A stretch of 64,000 bases of DNA. Origin: Ornithinibacillus xuwenensis (GTDB lineage Bacteria; Bacillota; Bacilli; Bacillales; Amphibacillaceae). The position numbers were made by a program, and so were the translations under genes. The notes under the pieces were generated by a model. That model did no database searches, had not been told where the DNA came from, and was given only the letters and a program-made list of their open reading frames with translations. Below, piece by piece: positions 40,288-49,622 of the stretch (position 1 is its first letter; each line of letters opens with the position of its first letter). The DNA is taken from contig NZ_JBDIML010000003.1 in assembly GCF_039614845.1 (NCBI RefSeq), forward strand, positions 1-64,000, given 5' to 3'.

Positions 40288-40376
40288 AAACACTAGGGGA
40301 GCTGCTTTACGTGGCTGAGAAGGCATTGCCTGACCCTTATTTACCCGATCTAGATAATACTAGCGTGGGGAAGTGT
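40288..40376 (+). promoter_or_regulatory. TPP riboswitch (THI box)
   Basis: The conserved segments occur in order: ACTAGGGGAGC, GGCTGAGA (40312-40320), TGACCCTTA, ACCCGATCTAGATAATAC and AGCGTGGGGAAGT. The class senses thiamin pyrophosphate and turns genes off by transcription termination in Bacillus. A terminator lies 50 nt downstream, and GTATGT/ACATAC sequences between may form the alternative structure. Confidence 0.95.
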
Positions 40377-40427
40377 AGTACACTGTATGTGTTTTTTCTA
40401 TTGTTTTTTGAGGTACATACTTTTGTT

Positions 40428-40457
40428 ACTGCATTCCCAAGGGAGTGCAGTTTTTTT
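40428..40457 (+). terminator. Riboswitch-controlled terminator
   Basis: ACTGCATTCCC and GGGAGTGCAGT form an 11-bp stem (one mismatch) with an AA loop, followed by seven T residues, directly before ykoF. Confidence 0.9.
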
Positions 40458-40485
40458 GTTATATTAATTTTTTATAGGAGGAATT

Positions 40486-41076
40486 ATGATGCGTATGAGA
40501 TGTGGAGATAGTAGAATTGCAGGATGTCAGTTTACACTTTTTCCGATGAGCGATAATTTTGCAACTATTATTCTAACAGCACTAAAGGAAGTTGATACTT
40601 CTAAGGTTTGGAAGGATACAGATGACGTTTCTACATGTATTCGTGGAAAGTTGGTTCATGTTTTCGATGTAACAAGAGCTATATTTTTACATGCAGCCAA
40701 AACAGGAGAGCATGCTGCTATGAGTGGTACATATTCCATCGGATGTCCAGGTGATTCAAGCGGTGATGTATTAATGAGTGAAACTGACGTTGTGTTAAAC
40801 CAACAGAATTCCCAAAGTATTCGTCAGCAGGCCAGCTGTAAATTTGCGCTATATCCTATGGGTAGAGAGGATTATATGGACACGATTTATGAACAAATCG
40901 ATTTATCTCAATCCCAAGGTGTTAAAGTAAGTGGAAGCCATTATGCTACCCGCCTCGACGGAGATGTAAATGATATTTTTCGTACAATGGAAGAGGCGTT
41001 TGAAAATGTACAAAGCAAAGTTTCTCATGTCACCATGACATTTACGATTTCTGCAAATAGTCCCTCAACTAAATAA
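40486..41076 (+). CDS. ykoF: YkoF, thiamin/HMP-binding component
   Basis: Cytosolic Ykof-domain protein of 196 aa with two similar halves: AGCQFTLFPMSDNFATIILTAL and CKFALYPMGREDYMDTIYEQI. In B. subtilis YkoF binds thiamin and is encoded with an ABC importer for the hydroxymethylpyrimidine moiety. First gene after the TPP riboswitch, so it is repressed when thiamin is sufficient. An ATG at 40489 is equally placed after AGGAGG. Confidence 0.92.
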   Translation: MMRMRCGDSRIAGCQFTLFPMSDNFATIILTALKEVDTSKVWKDTDDVSTCIRGKLVHVFDVTRAIFLHAAKTGEHAAMSGTYSIGCPGDSSGDVLMSETDVVLNQQNSQSIRQQASCKFALYPMGREDYMDTIYEQIDLSQSQGVKVSGSHYATRLDGDVNDIFRTMEEAFENVQSKVSHVTMTFTISANSPSTK

Positions 41077-41138
41077 CTTGACCCTTCATTTAGTGAGGTA
41101 TTAATGCCAATTATATGCGGCATAAAGGAGGATTTTAT

Positions 41139-41744
41139 ATGACAAAGCATTGGAAATTAAAAGAAATTGTTCTCATGTCTATACTAGGCGTTGTATTTGG
41201 CGTTATCTATCTATTATTTTTCTTTGTTGGGCAAGGAATCACTACATTCTTAACCCCGTTTGGATTAGGACCACTAGGTTATGAATTTATTTTCGGTATT
41301 TGGTTTATTGTTTCTATATTAGCAGCCTATATCATCCGAAAACCTGGTATTGCTTTTACTGCAGAAGTTATCGCCGCTGTTGTAGAGGTACTTATTGGAA
41401 GTACAGCTGGTCCTACACTTATACTTACAGGGATGATACAAGGTGCGGGAGCTGAATTAGCCTTTGCAATAACAAAATGGCGTAATTATACATTACCAAT
41501 TTTAATATTATCGGGTATGTTAGCTGCTAGTGTAAGTTTCATCTATCACTTATATGCATCTGGTATTATTGCCATGGGAGCATGGATTATCCTAGCATCA
41601 CTTATCATCCGAATCATTAGTGGTGCACTTCTAGCTGGAATTCTTGGTAAATGGCTTGGCGATCAGCTTGCGAAAACAGGTGTACTACGTGGTTATGCAT
41701 TAGGAAAGGAGCTGCAAAAGAAGCGTGAGCATCCAGCAGCTTAA
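41139..41744 (+). CDS. ykoE: YkoE, substrate-specific membrane component of the HMP transporter
   Basis: Five to six hydrophobic segments over ~200 aa, with GYEFIFGIWFIVSILAAYII, AEVIAAVVEVLIGSTAG and AGILGKWLGDQLAKTGVL typical of YkoE, the S-component of an ECF-type transporter for the thiamin precursor. ATG with AAAGGAGG upstream. It overlaps ykoD by 20 nt. Confidence 0.93.
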   Translation: MTKHWKLKEIVLMSILGVVFGVIYLLFFFVGQGITTFLTPFGLGPLGYEFIFGIWFIVSILAAYIIRKPGIAFTAEVIAAVVEVLIGSTAGPTLILTGMIQGAGAELAFAITKWRNYTLPILILSGMLAASVSFIYHLYASGIIAMGAWIILASLIIRIISGALLAGILGKWLGDQLAKTGVLRGYALGKELQKKREHPAA

Positions 41745-43293
41745 CAAATCGTTACTTCAAGTAGAAAACTACTCGTTTAGCTATGAATCGCTTAACGATA
41801 ACCAAGTACTTCAAGATCTTAGCTTTTCGTTATACCACAATGAGATGTCGATGTTAATAGGTGCTAGTGGATCTGGAAAAAGCAGTCTCGCACTATGCTT
41901 AAATGGCTTATATCCTGAAGCAGTTGAAGGTAATTCTACAGGAAATATTTACTTTAAAGATAAACATATTTCTGATTACGCAACAGGAGAATTACAGCAA
42001 CATATCGGGATAGTCTTTCAAGATCCAGAGAGCCAGTTTTGTATGATAACGGTTGAAGACGAACTAGCCTTTACATTGGAAAATTTGAACATCCCATCCT
42101 CTGAAATGCCTAAGCGCATTTTAGAGGTTCTCCATTTGGTTGGAATGACTAACAATAAGCATAAGAGATTACATGAATTATCAGGTGGAGAAAAACAAAA
42201 AATTGCGCTTGCAGCAGTGCTTCTTCTCGATCCAAACCTAATCATATTTGATGAGCCAACTGCAAATCTTGATCCAGTATCACGAATTGAATTTATTGAT
42301 TTGATACGAGAAATTAAGGAAGAAAAAAAACTATCCATACTTATTATCGACCACCAAATTGATGACTGGCTTTTTATTGTTGATCGATTACTAGTTCTTA
42401 ATAAGAATGGACAAATCATAGCAAATGATAAACCAGATAAAATTTTTCCAGAAAAAATACCACGATTAAAACAAGAAGGAGTTTGGCTTCCCAAGCCCTA
42501 TCTTAATCCATTGACAGTGAAAGCAGACTCCCGCCCAACAAACAAGCCGGTGTTACTTTCGATTGGAAATCTTTCCTTCAGACGAAAGAAATCCACAATC
42601 CTAAGTGACATTACTTTAAATATCCCTGAAGGTGAATTTGTAACTATTGTCGGAGAAAATGGTGCGGGTAAATCAACTCTACTTCAGCTTATGGCTGGGC
42701 TGATAACACCGGATCGAGGTACGATTTCTTTTCAAGGAAAAGAAATTGAAAATTGGAATGAAAAAGAACTACGAGCAAATATCGGTTTCGTGTTTCAAAA
42801 TCCTGAACATCAATTTATAACCGACACAGTGTATGACGAGCTTACCTTTGGCATGAAGCTAAATGGCTATCATCAAGCAGAAATCAAAGCGCGCACTACT
42901 GCATTATTAAGTCAATTTGGTTTACTACGACACAAATATCATAATCCATTTTCATTAAGTGGTGGACAAAAAAGAAGAGTAAGTGTTGCAACCATGTTAA
43001 GCGAATCACCAAAGCTTTTATTATTGGATGAACCTACCTTTGGGCAGGATGCAGATACAACCCATGAACTCATAAAGACTCTTGTGATGCTCAGGGATAA
43101 CGGCACAACCATTATAATCATCACACATGATATGGAATTGGCTGATTTATCAGACACAATCCTTGTATTACAAAATCACAAGGTTGCATTCTCTGGGAGT
43201 CCAAGTGCACTTTGGAGAAAAACAGATTTAATGAAGCGTGCCAGACTCCGATTACCTTATCGAATACGAACACAAAACAAATTGGGGAGGTGA
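41725..43293 (+). CDS. ykoD: YkoD, double ATPase of the HMP transporter
   Basis: Two fused ABC ATPase domains of the ECF EcfA type. Domain 1: Walker A GASGSGKSS, signature LSGGEKQKIA and Walker B LIIFDEPTANLD. Domain 2: GENGAGKST, LSGGQKRRVS and LLLLDEPTFGQD. The fusion provides both ATP sites in one 522-aa chain. Starts at GTG inside the end of ykoE and overlaps no further gene; ykoC begins 5 nt after its stop. Confidence 0.95.
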   Translation: MSIQQLNKSLLQVENYSFSYESLNDNQVLQDLSFSLYHNEMSMLIGASGSGKSSLALCLNGLYPEAVEGNSTGNIYFKDKHISDYATGELQQHIGIVFQDPESQFCMITVEDELAFTLENLNIPSSEMPKRILEVLHLVGMTNNKHKRLHELSGGEKQKIALAAVLLLDPNLIIFDEPTANLDPVSRIEFIDLIREIKEEKKLSILIIDHQIDDWLFIVDRLLVLNKNGQIIANDKPDKIFPEKIPRLKQEGVWLPKPYLNPLTVKADSRPTNKPVLLSIGNLSFRRKKSTILSDITLNIPEGEFVTIVGENGAGKSTLLQLMAGLITPDRGTISFQGKEIENWNEKELRANIGFVFQNPEHQFITDTVYDELTFGMKLNGYHQAEIKARTTALLSQFGLLRHKYHNPFSLSGGQKRRVSVATMLSESPKLLLLDEPTFGQDADTTHELIKTLVMLRDNGTTIIIITHDMELADLSDTILVLQNHKVAFSGSPSALWRKTDLMKRARLRLPYRIRTQNKLGR

Positions 43294-43297
43294 ACAA

Positions 43298-44077
43298 ATG
43301 ATAGCATCTATTAATCCTTCCATGAAGGCTTTTTCCGTGTTAATCCCTGGGATACTATTAGCATTAACTTACGACTTTTTTACACCTTTATTCTATCTAG
43401 TATTTATCCTAATCATTACTTTTACATTAAGTAAGGTATCATTTTATCGATGGATTAAAATCTTCACTCCATTCCTACTAATTGCGATAGGTTTCTCGTG
43501 GATGACAATGCTTTATACAAGTGAAGAGTTTTCGGGTGGCCATGTTTTATTTGAAGTTTGGAGATTTGAGGTTACTTCAGGAAGCTTTGAAACTGGAGTT
43601 AGTCTTGGATTACGATCCCTCTGCTTTGTTTCACTTTCACTATTATTTGTTCTAACAACCGATTCAACAAAATTTATGCTTAGTCTAATGCAACAGTGCA
43701 AGCTTCCTCCAAAAATCACCTATGGTATATTAGCTGGATACAGATTTTTACCAACATTTCAACAAGAGCTTCAGTTAATCAGACAGGCACATCGGATTAG
43801 GGGAGTTGCCAGATCAAAAGGGTTACGAGACCGAATTGGTCTGTTTCGTAGGTATGTTATTCCGCTACTAGCAAACGGAATACGAAAAGCTGAAAGAGTT
43901 GCTCTGGCAATGGAATCAAAAGGGTTTTCAGGCGAATCTAAGCGAACATATTATCATGAAATGAAAATTAATCCTCGTGATTGGCTATTTCTTTTTTGTA
44001 TGGTAGGTTCACTGGTTACGATTGCTTCCCTTTCTTCTTATTTTGGCTTCCTTAATATTTTCGGGAAACAGTATTAA
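43298..44077 (+). CDS. ykoC: YkoC, energy-coupling T-component of the HMP transporter
   Basis: EcfT-type membrane protein of 259 aa. Hydrophobic segments such as AFSVLIPGILLALTYDFFTPLF alternate with the coupling motifs ILAGYRFLPTFQQELQLIRQAHRIRGV, in parts, and RKAERVALAMESKGFSGE, the A-R-G/S sequences that contact the ATPases. Best start has GGGAGGTG before ATG; an in-frame extension into ykoD is not used. Last gene of ykoFEDC. Confidence 0.94.
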   Translation: MIASINPSMKAFSVLIPGILLALTYDFFTPLFYLVFILIITFTLSKVSFYRWIKIFTPFLLIAIGFSWMTMLYTSEEFSGGHVLFEVWRFEVTSGSFETGVSLGLRSLCFVSLSLLFVLTTDSTKFMLSLMQQCKLPPKITYGILAGYRFLPTFQQELQLIRQAHRIRGVARSKGLRDRIGLFRRYVIPLLANGIRKAERVALAMESKGFSGESKRTYYHEMKINPRDWLFLFCMVGSLVTIASLSSYFGFLNIFGKQY

Positions 44078-44105
44078 AGGATACCTATTATAAGGTATCC
44101 TTTAA
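44074..44105. terminator. Bidirectional terminator after ykoC
   Basis: TTAAAGGATACCT (44074-44086) pairs perfectly with AGGTATCCTTTAA (44093-44105); flanked by A/T runs, and convergent with the exporter gene. Confidence 0.85.
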
Positions 44106-44117
44106 TCTACTAATATA

Positions 44118-45158
44118 TTAGTTATTTATCTCTTTTAAACGAACAAATCGCTCTAACTTATTTAACTCGAAAAACAATTCGATAATGCTATTTGCAATCG
44201 GAAATACATATGCCCATTTTGTAAACTCTGCACCTTGTAGTTCCTCTATTAGATTATTGATGGTCACTTGCATCGCTGTTTTTGTTTCTTTTTGTAAATC
44301 TTTATCTAGTACCACCTTATCTTCAAACAATAGTAATATATTCTCGCTGTATACATTAATCTCCTGTACTAGCTTTTTAATTAAATATGCTTTATTAGAT
44401 GGCATCATTTCTACTACGTTCATGTTCTTCTCTAATTGTCTTATTAATGTATGCTTCTTACTCAACACTTGAATCATATGTTTGTATATAATAATGCTTC
44501 GGAAAAAGCTAAGACGTTTTCGAATAAATAGGCGGTTTCTTTCATCAGAAATAATCTCATAATAGCTTTTCGCCTCATTAATTAGCTTCTCAACTTCACG
44601 ATCCTCTACCTTCATTTGAGGAATACTTAACGTTTTATTGGAAATTACACGCATTAAGAAATTTGTTCGATCACTAGCCTTTTTAATCATGTTAAATAAT
44701 ATCTTTTTATGGTCAGGTGGCATTACAAGTGCGTTAATTGTAAAGGCTGCTAGAACTCCTATTGTTACAAGAGATAATCGCTCCACGATATAGATGAAGC
44801 TGACACCATCTTCACCACCTAGCATCATCGTAATAATCGTCAAGACGGTTAAACTAACAGTTTTATTCAATCCAAGCTTAATGTTAATCGCAATGGAAAT
44901 AATAACGACAGCTCCGACAGATAATGGATGACTACCTAATAAAAAATATCCAATTAATGCAAAAATAATACCAATACCGTTTGTTATGACAACTTCCTTA
45001 ATATACGTATAGGACCTCATAATTGACGGTTGCATCGCTAACACGGCAGCAATTGCTGCAACTATCTCTAAATCAAGGTTAAAAAAGTCAGTGATTAGCA
45101 ATGTTAATGCTACTGCTAGCCCCGTTTTTACCATACGCGGGCCAATATTAAACTCCAT
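44118..45158 (-). CDS. Aromatic-acid-exporter-like membrane protein (DUF939/FUSC type)
   Basis: The first ~150 residues hold six hydrophobic segments (RMVKTGLAVALTLLITDFF, IVAAIAAVLAMQPSIMRSY, then others), the layout of the ArAE/FUSC-like N-terminal domain. The remaining ~200 residues are helical and charged, with EVEKLINEAKSYYEIISDERN and a C-terminal helical region, which is the DUF939-type cytosolic domain seen in YgaE/YqjA-like Bacillus proteins. It probably exports aromatic acids or helps envelope homeostasis. GAGGTG before ATG. The promoter region is in the 296-nt gap upstream. Confidence 0.8.
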   Translation of the reverse strand: MEFNIGPRMVKTGLAVALTLLITDFFNLDLEIVAAIAAVLAMQPSIMRSYTYIKEVVITNGIGIIFALIGYFLLGSHPLSVGAVVIISIAINIKLGLNKTVSLTVLTIITMMLGGEDGVSFIYIVERLSLVTIGVLAAFTINALVMPPDHKKILFNMIKKASDRTNFLMRVISNKTLSIPQMKVEDREVEKLINEAKSYYEIISDERNRLFIRKRLSFFRSIIIYKHMIQVLSKKHTLIRQLEKNMNVVEMMPSNKAYLIKKLVQEINVYSENILLLFEDKVVLDKDLQKETKTAMQVTINNLIEELQGAEFTKWAYVFPIANSIIELFFELNKLERFVRLKEINN

Positions 45159-45395
45159 TATTTACACCTCTAATAATGTAATAATAATTGAAACGCTATT
45201 CTGATGTAAACAAGATGTATTCCATTTAGTTTGAACATAACAGAATCGAAATTGTAAACTTTCTAAGATAGACCTATTATAGTGATTCCATCAAACATTT
45301 TCAATAAGATTTTGTTTGGAATGCTTACAATATTACAAGATTCTATAAACTTACTTGTTATATTCAAATACTATGTCCTTTATATAAAACTAGTA

Positions 45396-45427
45396 CAAAA
45401 AAAGGAAAAGTAAAAAGCACTTTTCCT
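45396..45427 (-). terminator. Intrinsic terminator of ctaB
   Basis: On the minus strand GGAAAAGT pairs with ACTTTTCC around a T-rich loop and runs into seven T residues. Confidence 0.75.
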
Positions 45428-45454
45428 CCCTACTATTAAAAGCTTTAACGTTAC

Positions 45455-46351
45455 CTACAAATTAAAAATAATCCCCATCAAGGAATAAATGATAACCGTT
45501 GAAAAGAGAACTGTCATGTAAATAAGCGAGTATATGAAGAGAATCTTCGCCCATTTGGTAGAATCTTTTTGCTTGAAACCTAGGATACTTAGAATTAACC
45601 AGCCTACACCCAGTAATAAACCGACGAGCATCAATCCTAAACTTAGTGTACCTAACAAAGTACTAACGGCAATCAATATGACAAGGTAGATATTTGTTTG
45701 AATATACGTTCTTTTTATTCCTTTAACGACAGGCAACATCGGAACATTTGCAGCTTGATAATCGTCATGACGGCGGATGGCGATTGCATAAAAATGTGGC
45801 ATTTGCCAAAGTATCGCAATGACAAATAGACCGAGGATGGCAGGATGAGTAATATCAGGGTGTATAGCAGCCCAGCCTATCAAAGGAGGTGTTGCACCTG
45901 ACATACTCCCAATCTCGGTATTGTATACCGTTCTCCGTTTACTCCACATTGTATATGGAACGATATATAAAAACAATCCCATAAAACCTAAAAAGGCTGC
46001 AAGCAATGTTGTTAAAGATAGAACACCAATACCAACGATAGCCATTAGTATAGCTAGCCATAAAGTTGTTTGAAAGCTTATTGTTCCTGTAACCGTCGGT
46101 CTTATCTTCGTTCTCTCCATGACAGCATCAATGTCACGATCATATAAATTATTAAAGGCACCTGCTGCACCAATTATGAGGGCTGTCCCAATAATAGCAA
46201 AGATGATTTCTGGTATTTTATCCGTCAATTCCATTTGATACGTATATAAAGCAAGTGTTAATCCAGCAAACATAGGAATCAGATTTGACTTTATGATGCC
46301 TGCTTTAACTGTTGCTGCTAATGTTTCTTTTAATTCCCGAGTATTTTTCAT
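45455..46351 (-). CDS. ctaB: Heme O synthase (protoheme IX farnesyltransferase) CtaB
   Basis: UbiA-family prenyltransferase that adds a farnesyl group to heme B, making heme O for cytochrome oxidase. The conserved N(D)xxD-type motifs are seen as AFNNLYDRDIDAVMERTKIRPT, in parts, and the second region GSMSGATPPLIGWAAI and HFYAIAIRRHDDYQAANVPMLPV; about nine membrane helices. ~298 aa from this ATG. AAGGGAA lies 12 nt upstream; the open frame extends 14 codons further to 46393, where no ribosome site is visible. Confidence 0.92.
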   Translation of the reverse strand: MKNTRELKETLAATVKAGIIKSNLIPMFAGLTLALYTYQMELTDKIPEIIFAIIGTALIIGAAGAFNNLYDRDIDAVMERTKIRPTVTGTISFQTTLWLAILMAIVGIGVLSLTTLLAAFLGFMGLFLYIVPYTMWSKRRTVYNTEIGSMSGATPPLIGWAAIHPDITHPAILGLFVIAILWQMPHFYAIAIRRHDDYQAANVPMLPVVKGIKRTYIQTNIYLVILIAVSTLLGTLSLGLMLVGLLLGVGWLILSILGFKQKDSTKWAKILFIYSLIYMTVLFSTVIIYSLMGIIFNL

Positions 46352-46493
46352 GATACGTAAAGATTCCCTTCTATAATTGCCTTTCCTTAACATACTTCTA
46401 TTTATTGTATCACTTCTTCATTCTTTTTTCTCAATATAAATAGTACTATTTGTTGAACATCGTCACTTTCAGTCAGAAATATCAACATAGTAA

Positions 46494-46525
46494 AATCCAC
46501 ATTAAGTATGCACGTAATGTGGATT
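46494..46525 (-). terminator. Probable terminator of the pentapeptide gene
   Basis: AATCCACATTA (46494-46504) pairs perfectly with TAATGTGGATT (46515-46525); on the minus strand TTTTA follows. The rest of the 324-nt gap holds no recognised gene. Confidence 0.55.
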
Positions 46526-46675
46526 CCATATAAAGTTAATTGTTAACATTTGTAAACAGCTGAGTCGATATTTTTGGAACTGATGTCGCATATATCCCCT
46601 TTCTCATTATTTTATAGGGGTTATCATTGAAAATGATTTCTTCAGTTCACTAACTAGCCAACAAGTATTATTCTT

Positions 46676-47527
46676 TCATCCAACTCTGTCCCAATGACTA
46701 GGGATATGTAATCCATTTGGTAGCTTAGTTGTATGATTACCCTTTGCTGCATTTACCTGTGCTTGTGTAAGAAAGATACTTCCTGATAAATTTGCTCCAC
46801 TTAAATCTGCATCACGCAAATCAGCACCGATAAAATTTGTTTCTCTTAAATCACTACCACGAAGATCAGCCGCTATTAGTAGAGCCCCTCTCATGTCAGA
46901 TCCTCTCAGATTTTCTCCGCTTAGCTTAACACCAATCAAGTCCATTCTAGAACCTGTTTTCTTCCGAAGGTTTTGGTTATTAGGCTTTGCAACGTTCATC
47001 CGTACTAGTCTACTAGCCTCTAATAGCAATGGATTTATGTTAGCGCGATGTGCATGTACATTAATTTTTAAGATTTCCTTTGTGGCTAATAACGTAAGAC
47101 GCTCTGTGTGCTCAATAACTTGATCTAGCTGCTCATGAATACTTTTAGCTGCACTAATCTTTCGTGCTTCATGTAAATAATAGAGTATCTCATGAAGCTG
47201 CTGCATAATTGGAAAGACACGAAACATTTCCTCACTTTGATTAGGGGATTCTCGCCAGCTTTTTCCGTTATACGTTACTTGTGACACCTTTTGACCTGCC
47301 CCAAAACACTCATATACTGCACATCCTTTATGGCCTCTTTCTCTAAGAAGCTGGTGAATACTGCATCGATAATCCGATTGTAGCTTCGGACATGGTGTAC
47401 CACCATCCTTATCAAATGAAAAATCTGATGACTTCGCAAATGGCAGTGCAATACAGCACAGCCCATAACAGTTAGTACAGTCTGCTTGAAATTTATTTTG
47501 ATTTTTTTCATCTCTATTATTTATCAA
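46676..47527 (-). CDS. Cys-cluster + pentapeptide-repeat protein
   Basis: The N-terminal ~75 residues contain a cysteine cluster: DCTNCYGLCCIALPF, PCPKLQSDYRCSI and GCAVYECFGAG, which could bind a metal or Fe-S cluster. A helical middle follows (LHEILYYLHEARKISAAKSI). The C-terminal ~70 residues are pentapeptide repeats: LSGENLRGSDMRGALLIAADLRGSDLRETNFIGADLRDADLSGANLSG in parts, with A(D/N)LxX periodicity, which fold into a right-handed beta-helix. Such helices can mimic DNA and protect gyrase, but most have unknown function. Start is TTG after AGGGAG. No family name recognised. Confidence 0.78.
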   Translation of the reverse strand: MINNRDEKNQNKFQADCTNCYGLCCIALPFAKSSDFSFDKDGGTPCPKLQSDYRCSIHQLLRERGHKGCAVYECFGAGQKVSQVTYNGKSWRESPNQSEEMFRVFPIMQQLHEILYYLHEARKISAAKSIHEQLDQVIEHTERLTLLATKEILKINVHAHRANINPLLLEASRLVRMNVAKPNNQNLRKKTGSRMDLIGVKLSGENLRGSDMRGALLIAADLRGSDLRETNFIGADLRDADLSGANLSGSIFLTQAQVNAAKGNHTTKLPNGLHIPSHWDRVG

Positions 47528-47680
47528 TTTTCACATCTCCCTGACACAAAAGATAATACCATATTTACATTGAATTCGCTTTATAATTTCGTGAATCTCG
47601 AACAGATCTCTACAATCGTTAAAAAGTGAAGGAATAATTAATAGCTTATTTATCAAAATAAGTATAAAGGAAGTGTTGAG

Positions 47681-48115
47681 ATGTCTAACGATATAATAAT
47701 AGAAGAGCTAAATACTTTGTTAAGAGGGATTTATATGGGGATTCGATCTATGGAGCATTATATACAAAAAACTACTGATGATCATTTAAAAGAGCATTTC
47801 CAATCCATTCAACTTGAAATTAAGGAAAATGCCCAAAAATTAGCGGAACAAATTCAAGACTTAGGAGGAATTCCAGCTGATGATGAAGGCTTCACAGGAT
47901 CCATACATAGCTATATGCATAATATGATGTTACCAAAGGACTCCGATAAAATACTAACTGATGCTATTAAAGGAATGGAAAATTATGGTGTAGAATACTC
48001 AGAAGAACTGGTAAAGGGTGACTTAGATCCAGAAAGTGTCCGAATAACAAAAGAAATAATTAACACAAGCAGAAAGCATGTAAATGAGCTTAAGAAACTA
48101 AAAAAGCGGCTATAA
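47681..48115 (+). CDS. Ferritin-like helical-bundle protein (DUF2383-like)
   Basis: A 144-aa soluble protein made of four helices: IIEELNTLLRGIYMGIRSMEHYIQ, HLKEHFQSIQLEIKENAQKLAEQI, then a conserved loop GGIPADDEGFTGSIHSYM, and helices to the end with INTSRKHVNELKKL. Alternating hydrophobic residues and acidic surface fit a DUF2383/ferritin-like four-helix bundle, possibly metal or stress related. AAAGGAAG precedes the ATG. Monocistronic, with its own terminator. Function unknown. Confidence 0.7.
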   Translation: MSNDIIIEELNTLLRGIYMGIRSMEHYIQKTTDDHLKEHFQSIQLEIKENAQKLAEQIQDLGGIPADDEGFTGSIHSYMHNMMLPKDSDKILTDAIKGMENYGVEYSEELVKGDLDPESVRITKEIINTSRKHVNELKKLKKRL

Positions 48116-48137
48116 CCTCCCAAAAGGTTATAGTTTT
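48111..48137 (+). terminator. Intrinsic terminator of the helical-bundle gene
   Basis: TATAACC and GGTTATA enclose TCCCAAAA and are followed by GTTTTTT. Confidence 0.75.
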
Positions 48138-48252
48138 TTCTCAAAAAAATGGATTAGCTCCTTTATTTATCCTCTCGTCGTATTGCTTATGTTCTAAGAT
48201 TTCCAAAAATAAAATCACCATACTCCCTCATTCAAAGAAAGAAAGGAACAAA

Positions 48253-48723
48253 CTAATTGATTTCTTTTTGATAATAAATAAGTGTTGCCCTTTCATTTAT
48301 TTCTTTTGCTATCCCCATTTTAACGTAGCCCATTTTCTCATATAGATAGCAATTCCGCTCCTCTTCCTGAATTGTAGCAAGCTCCCACCGCTTGAAATCT
48401 GGATGTTTTTCCTCAGCTAGTTTGATAGCTTTTTGGGCAATTCCTTGTCCTTGAAACTCAGGTAATATGAACATAGGACTAATCCACATATATTCTTTTT
48501 TACTCGTAACACATATTGCTCCTACCATTAATCCCTCTAATAATATTTTATAAAAAGCACCTTCTGGATTTGTTATCCGCTCCGTTACGCGATCAATTGT
48601 TTCGTTGGCAGGAGAAGTATGATAATCCTGATACTTTTCTAGTAAAGGGGTAAAGGCTTGGGTCTGCATTTTTAACAGTTCTACCGCATCGGTAATAATC
48701 GCTTTTTCTAATATTAGATTCAT
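48253..48723 (-). CDS. GNAT N-acetyltransferase
   Basis: 156 aa, single GNAT domain. The acetyl-CoA site is FILPEFQGQGIAQKAIKLAEEKHPDFKRWELAT in parts, and the C-terminal ERNCYLYEKMGYVKMGIAKEI is the typical final strand. The target is unknown. GAGGAG precedes the ATG. It lies 17 nt after the ANT(6)-like gene on the same strand, in an apparent three-gene operon. Confidence 0.85.
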   Translation of the reverse strand: MNLILEKAIITDAVELLKMQTQAFTPLLEKYQDYHTSPANETIDRVTERITNPEGAFYKILLEGLMVGAICVTSKKEYMWISPMFILPEFQGQGIAQKAIKLAEEKHPDFKRWELATIQEEERNCYLYEKMGYVKMGIAKEINERATLIYYQKEIN

Positions 48724-48740
48724 CCTAAATCTCCTCGAGA

Positions 48741-49622
48741 CTAAAATATTCCATTTGCATCCTTTGGCAATTCTCTTATTCTATATAAATACATGGTCAT
48801 GTTCCGATCATCTTCAATAGGATATGTAAAAGATAATTCCTTCGCTATTTCCATTGCTAGTTCCCGGAATAACTCACACGTTTGAAACAAAGAATGCCAA
48901 AAATTGGTTTTTTCACAATCTGAATAGGTATCTTTGTACATTTCCCAATGCTTTTTAGAAAGATATACGTTAAAATATTTGCCCATTTTTCCAGGAGAAA
49001 TCTTAAAGGCATGTTGCATTCCAATCCACCATGAGACTATTTGATCTAGTCTTGGACGAATTACTAATGCAAACATTTGCTTCGCATACGGTAACTCTTC
49101 TCGCCAGATTCCTTTGGCAACGTTTTGTAGGCACCACCAGAAATCATTACAAGCATTAAAATATTCCGCTTCAATTGGCTTCTTTACCCAATAGTCTTTA
49201 TCAGTAGACGGTGGAATCTTAGGTAAGCAATTATCCTTATCGTATATCGGAACAGTTAGTGAATCAGATTGATATTCCTTCAGCATATAATCCTTCGTTT
49301 GAATATGTAGGTCAATCCGATTTCCATCTGTAAAGAGCATTAGGTAGCCATAGTTTTGTTCAAGATCAACATCACCACCACTCATGAAATCATTCTTCTC
49401 AGGCTCTTGCACCATTAACAACTCTCCAAAGGCTTGAATCCAGTTCTTATCTTTCCTAAATGAAGTTGTTTCGGTAACAACATACACAATGTCATAATCC
49501 TGAAAAATATCCTTTGGAACATTTGGATTTGTTCTAGAACCATTCATATACACCGCTCGAACTCTTTCATCCTGTTCTGCTATTTTCAAAATTAGATTAA
49601 ACATTTCTTGCTCATTTCGCAT
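48741..49622 (-). CDS. aadK: Aminoglycoside 6-adenylyltransferase (ANT(6), AadK-like)
   Basis: Nucleotidyltransferase of the ANT(6) family, which adenylates streptomycin. The N-terminal catalytic motif AVYMNGSRTNPNVPKDIFQDYDIVYVV, in parts, contains the GSR and DxD residues; RIDLHIQTKDYML and FWWCLQNVAKGIWREELPYAKQM are further family motifs, and LDQIVSWWIGMQ occurs in the helical domain. Length 293 aa, similar to B. subtilis AadK. Ribosome site GAGGTGG before ATG, overlapping the MFS stop codon by 11 nt; the frame extends 22 codons further into that gene but without support. Confidence 0.88.
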   Translation of the reverse strand: MRNEQEMFNLILKIAEQDERVRAVYMNGSRTNPNVPKDIFQDYDIVYVVTETTSFRKDKNWIQAFGELLMVQEPEKNDFMSGGDVDLEQNYGYLMLFTDGNRIDLHIQTKDYMLKEYQSDSLTVPIYDKDNCLPKIPPSTDKDYWVKKPIEAEYFNACNDFWWCLQNVAKGIWREELPYAKQMFALVIRPRLDQIVSWWIGMQHAFKISPGKMGKYFNVYLSKKHWEMYKDTYSDCEKTNFWHSLFQTCELFRELAMEIAKELSFTYPIEDDRNMTMYLYRIRELPKDANGIF

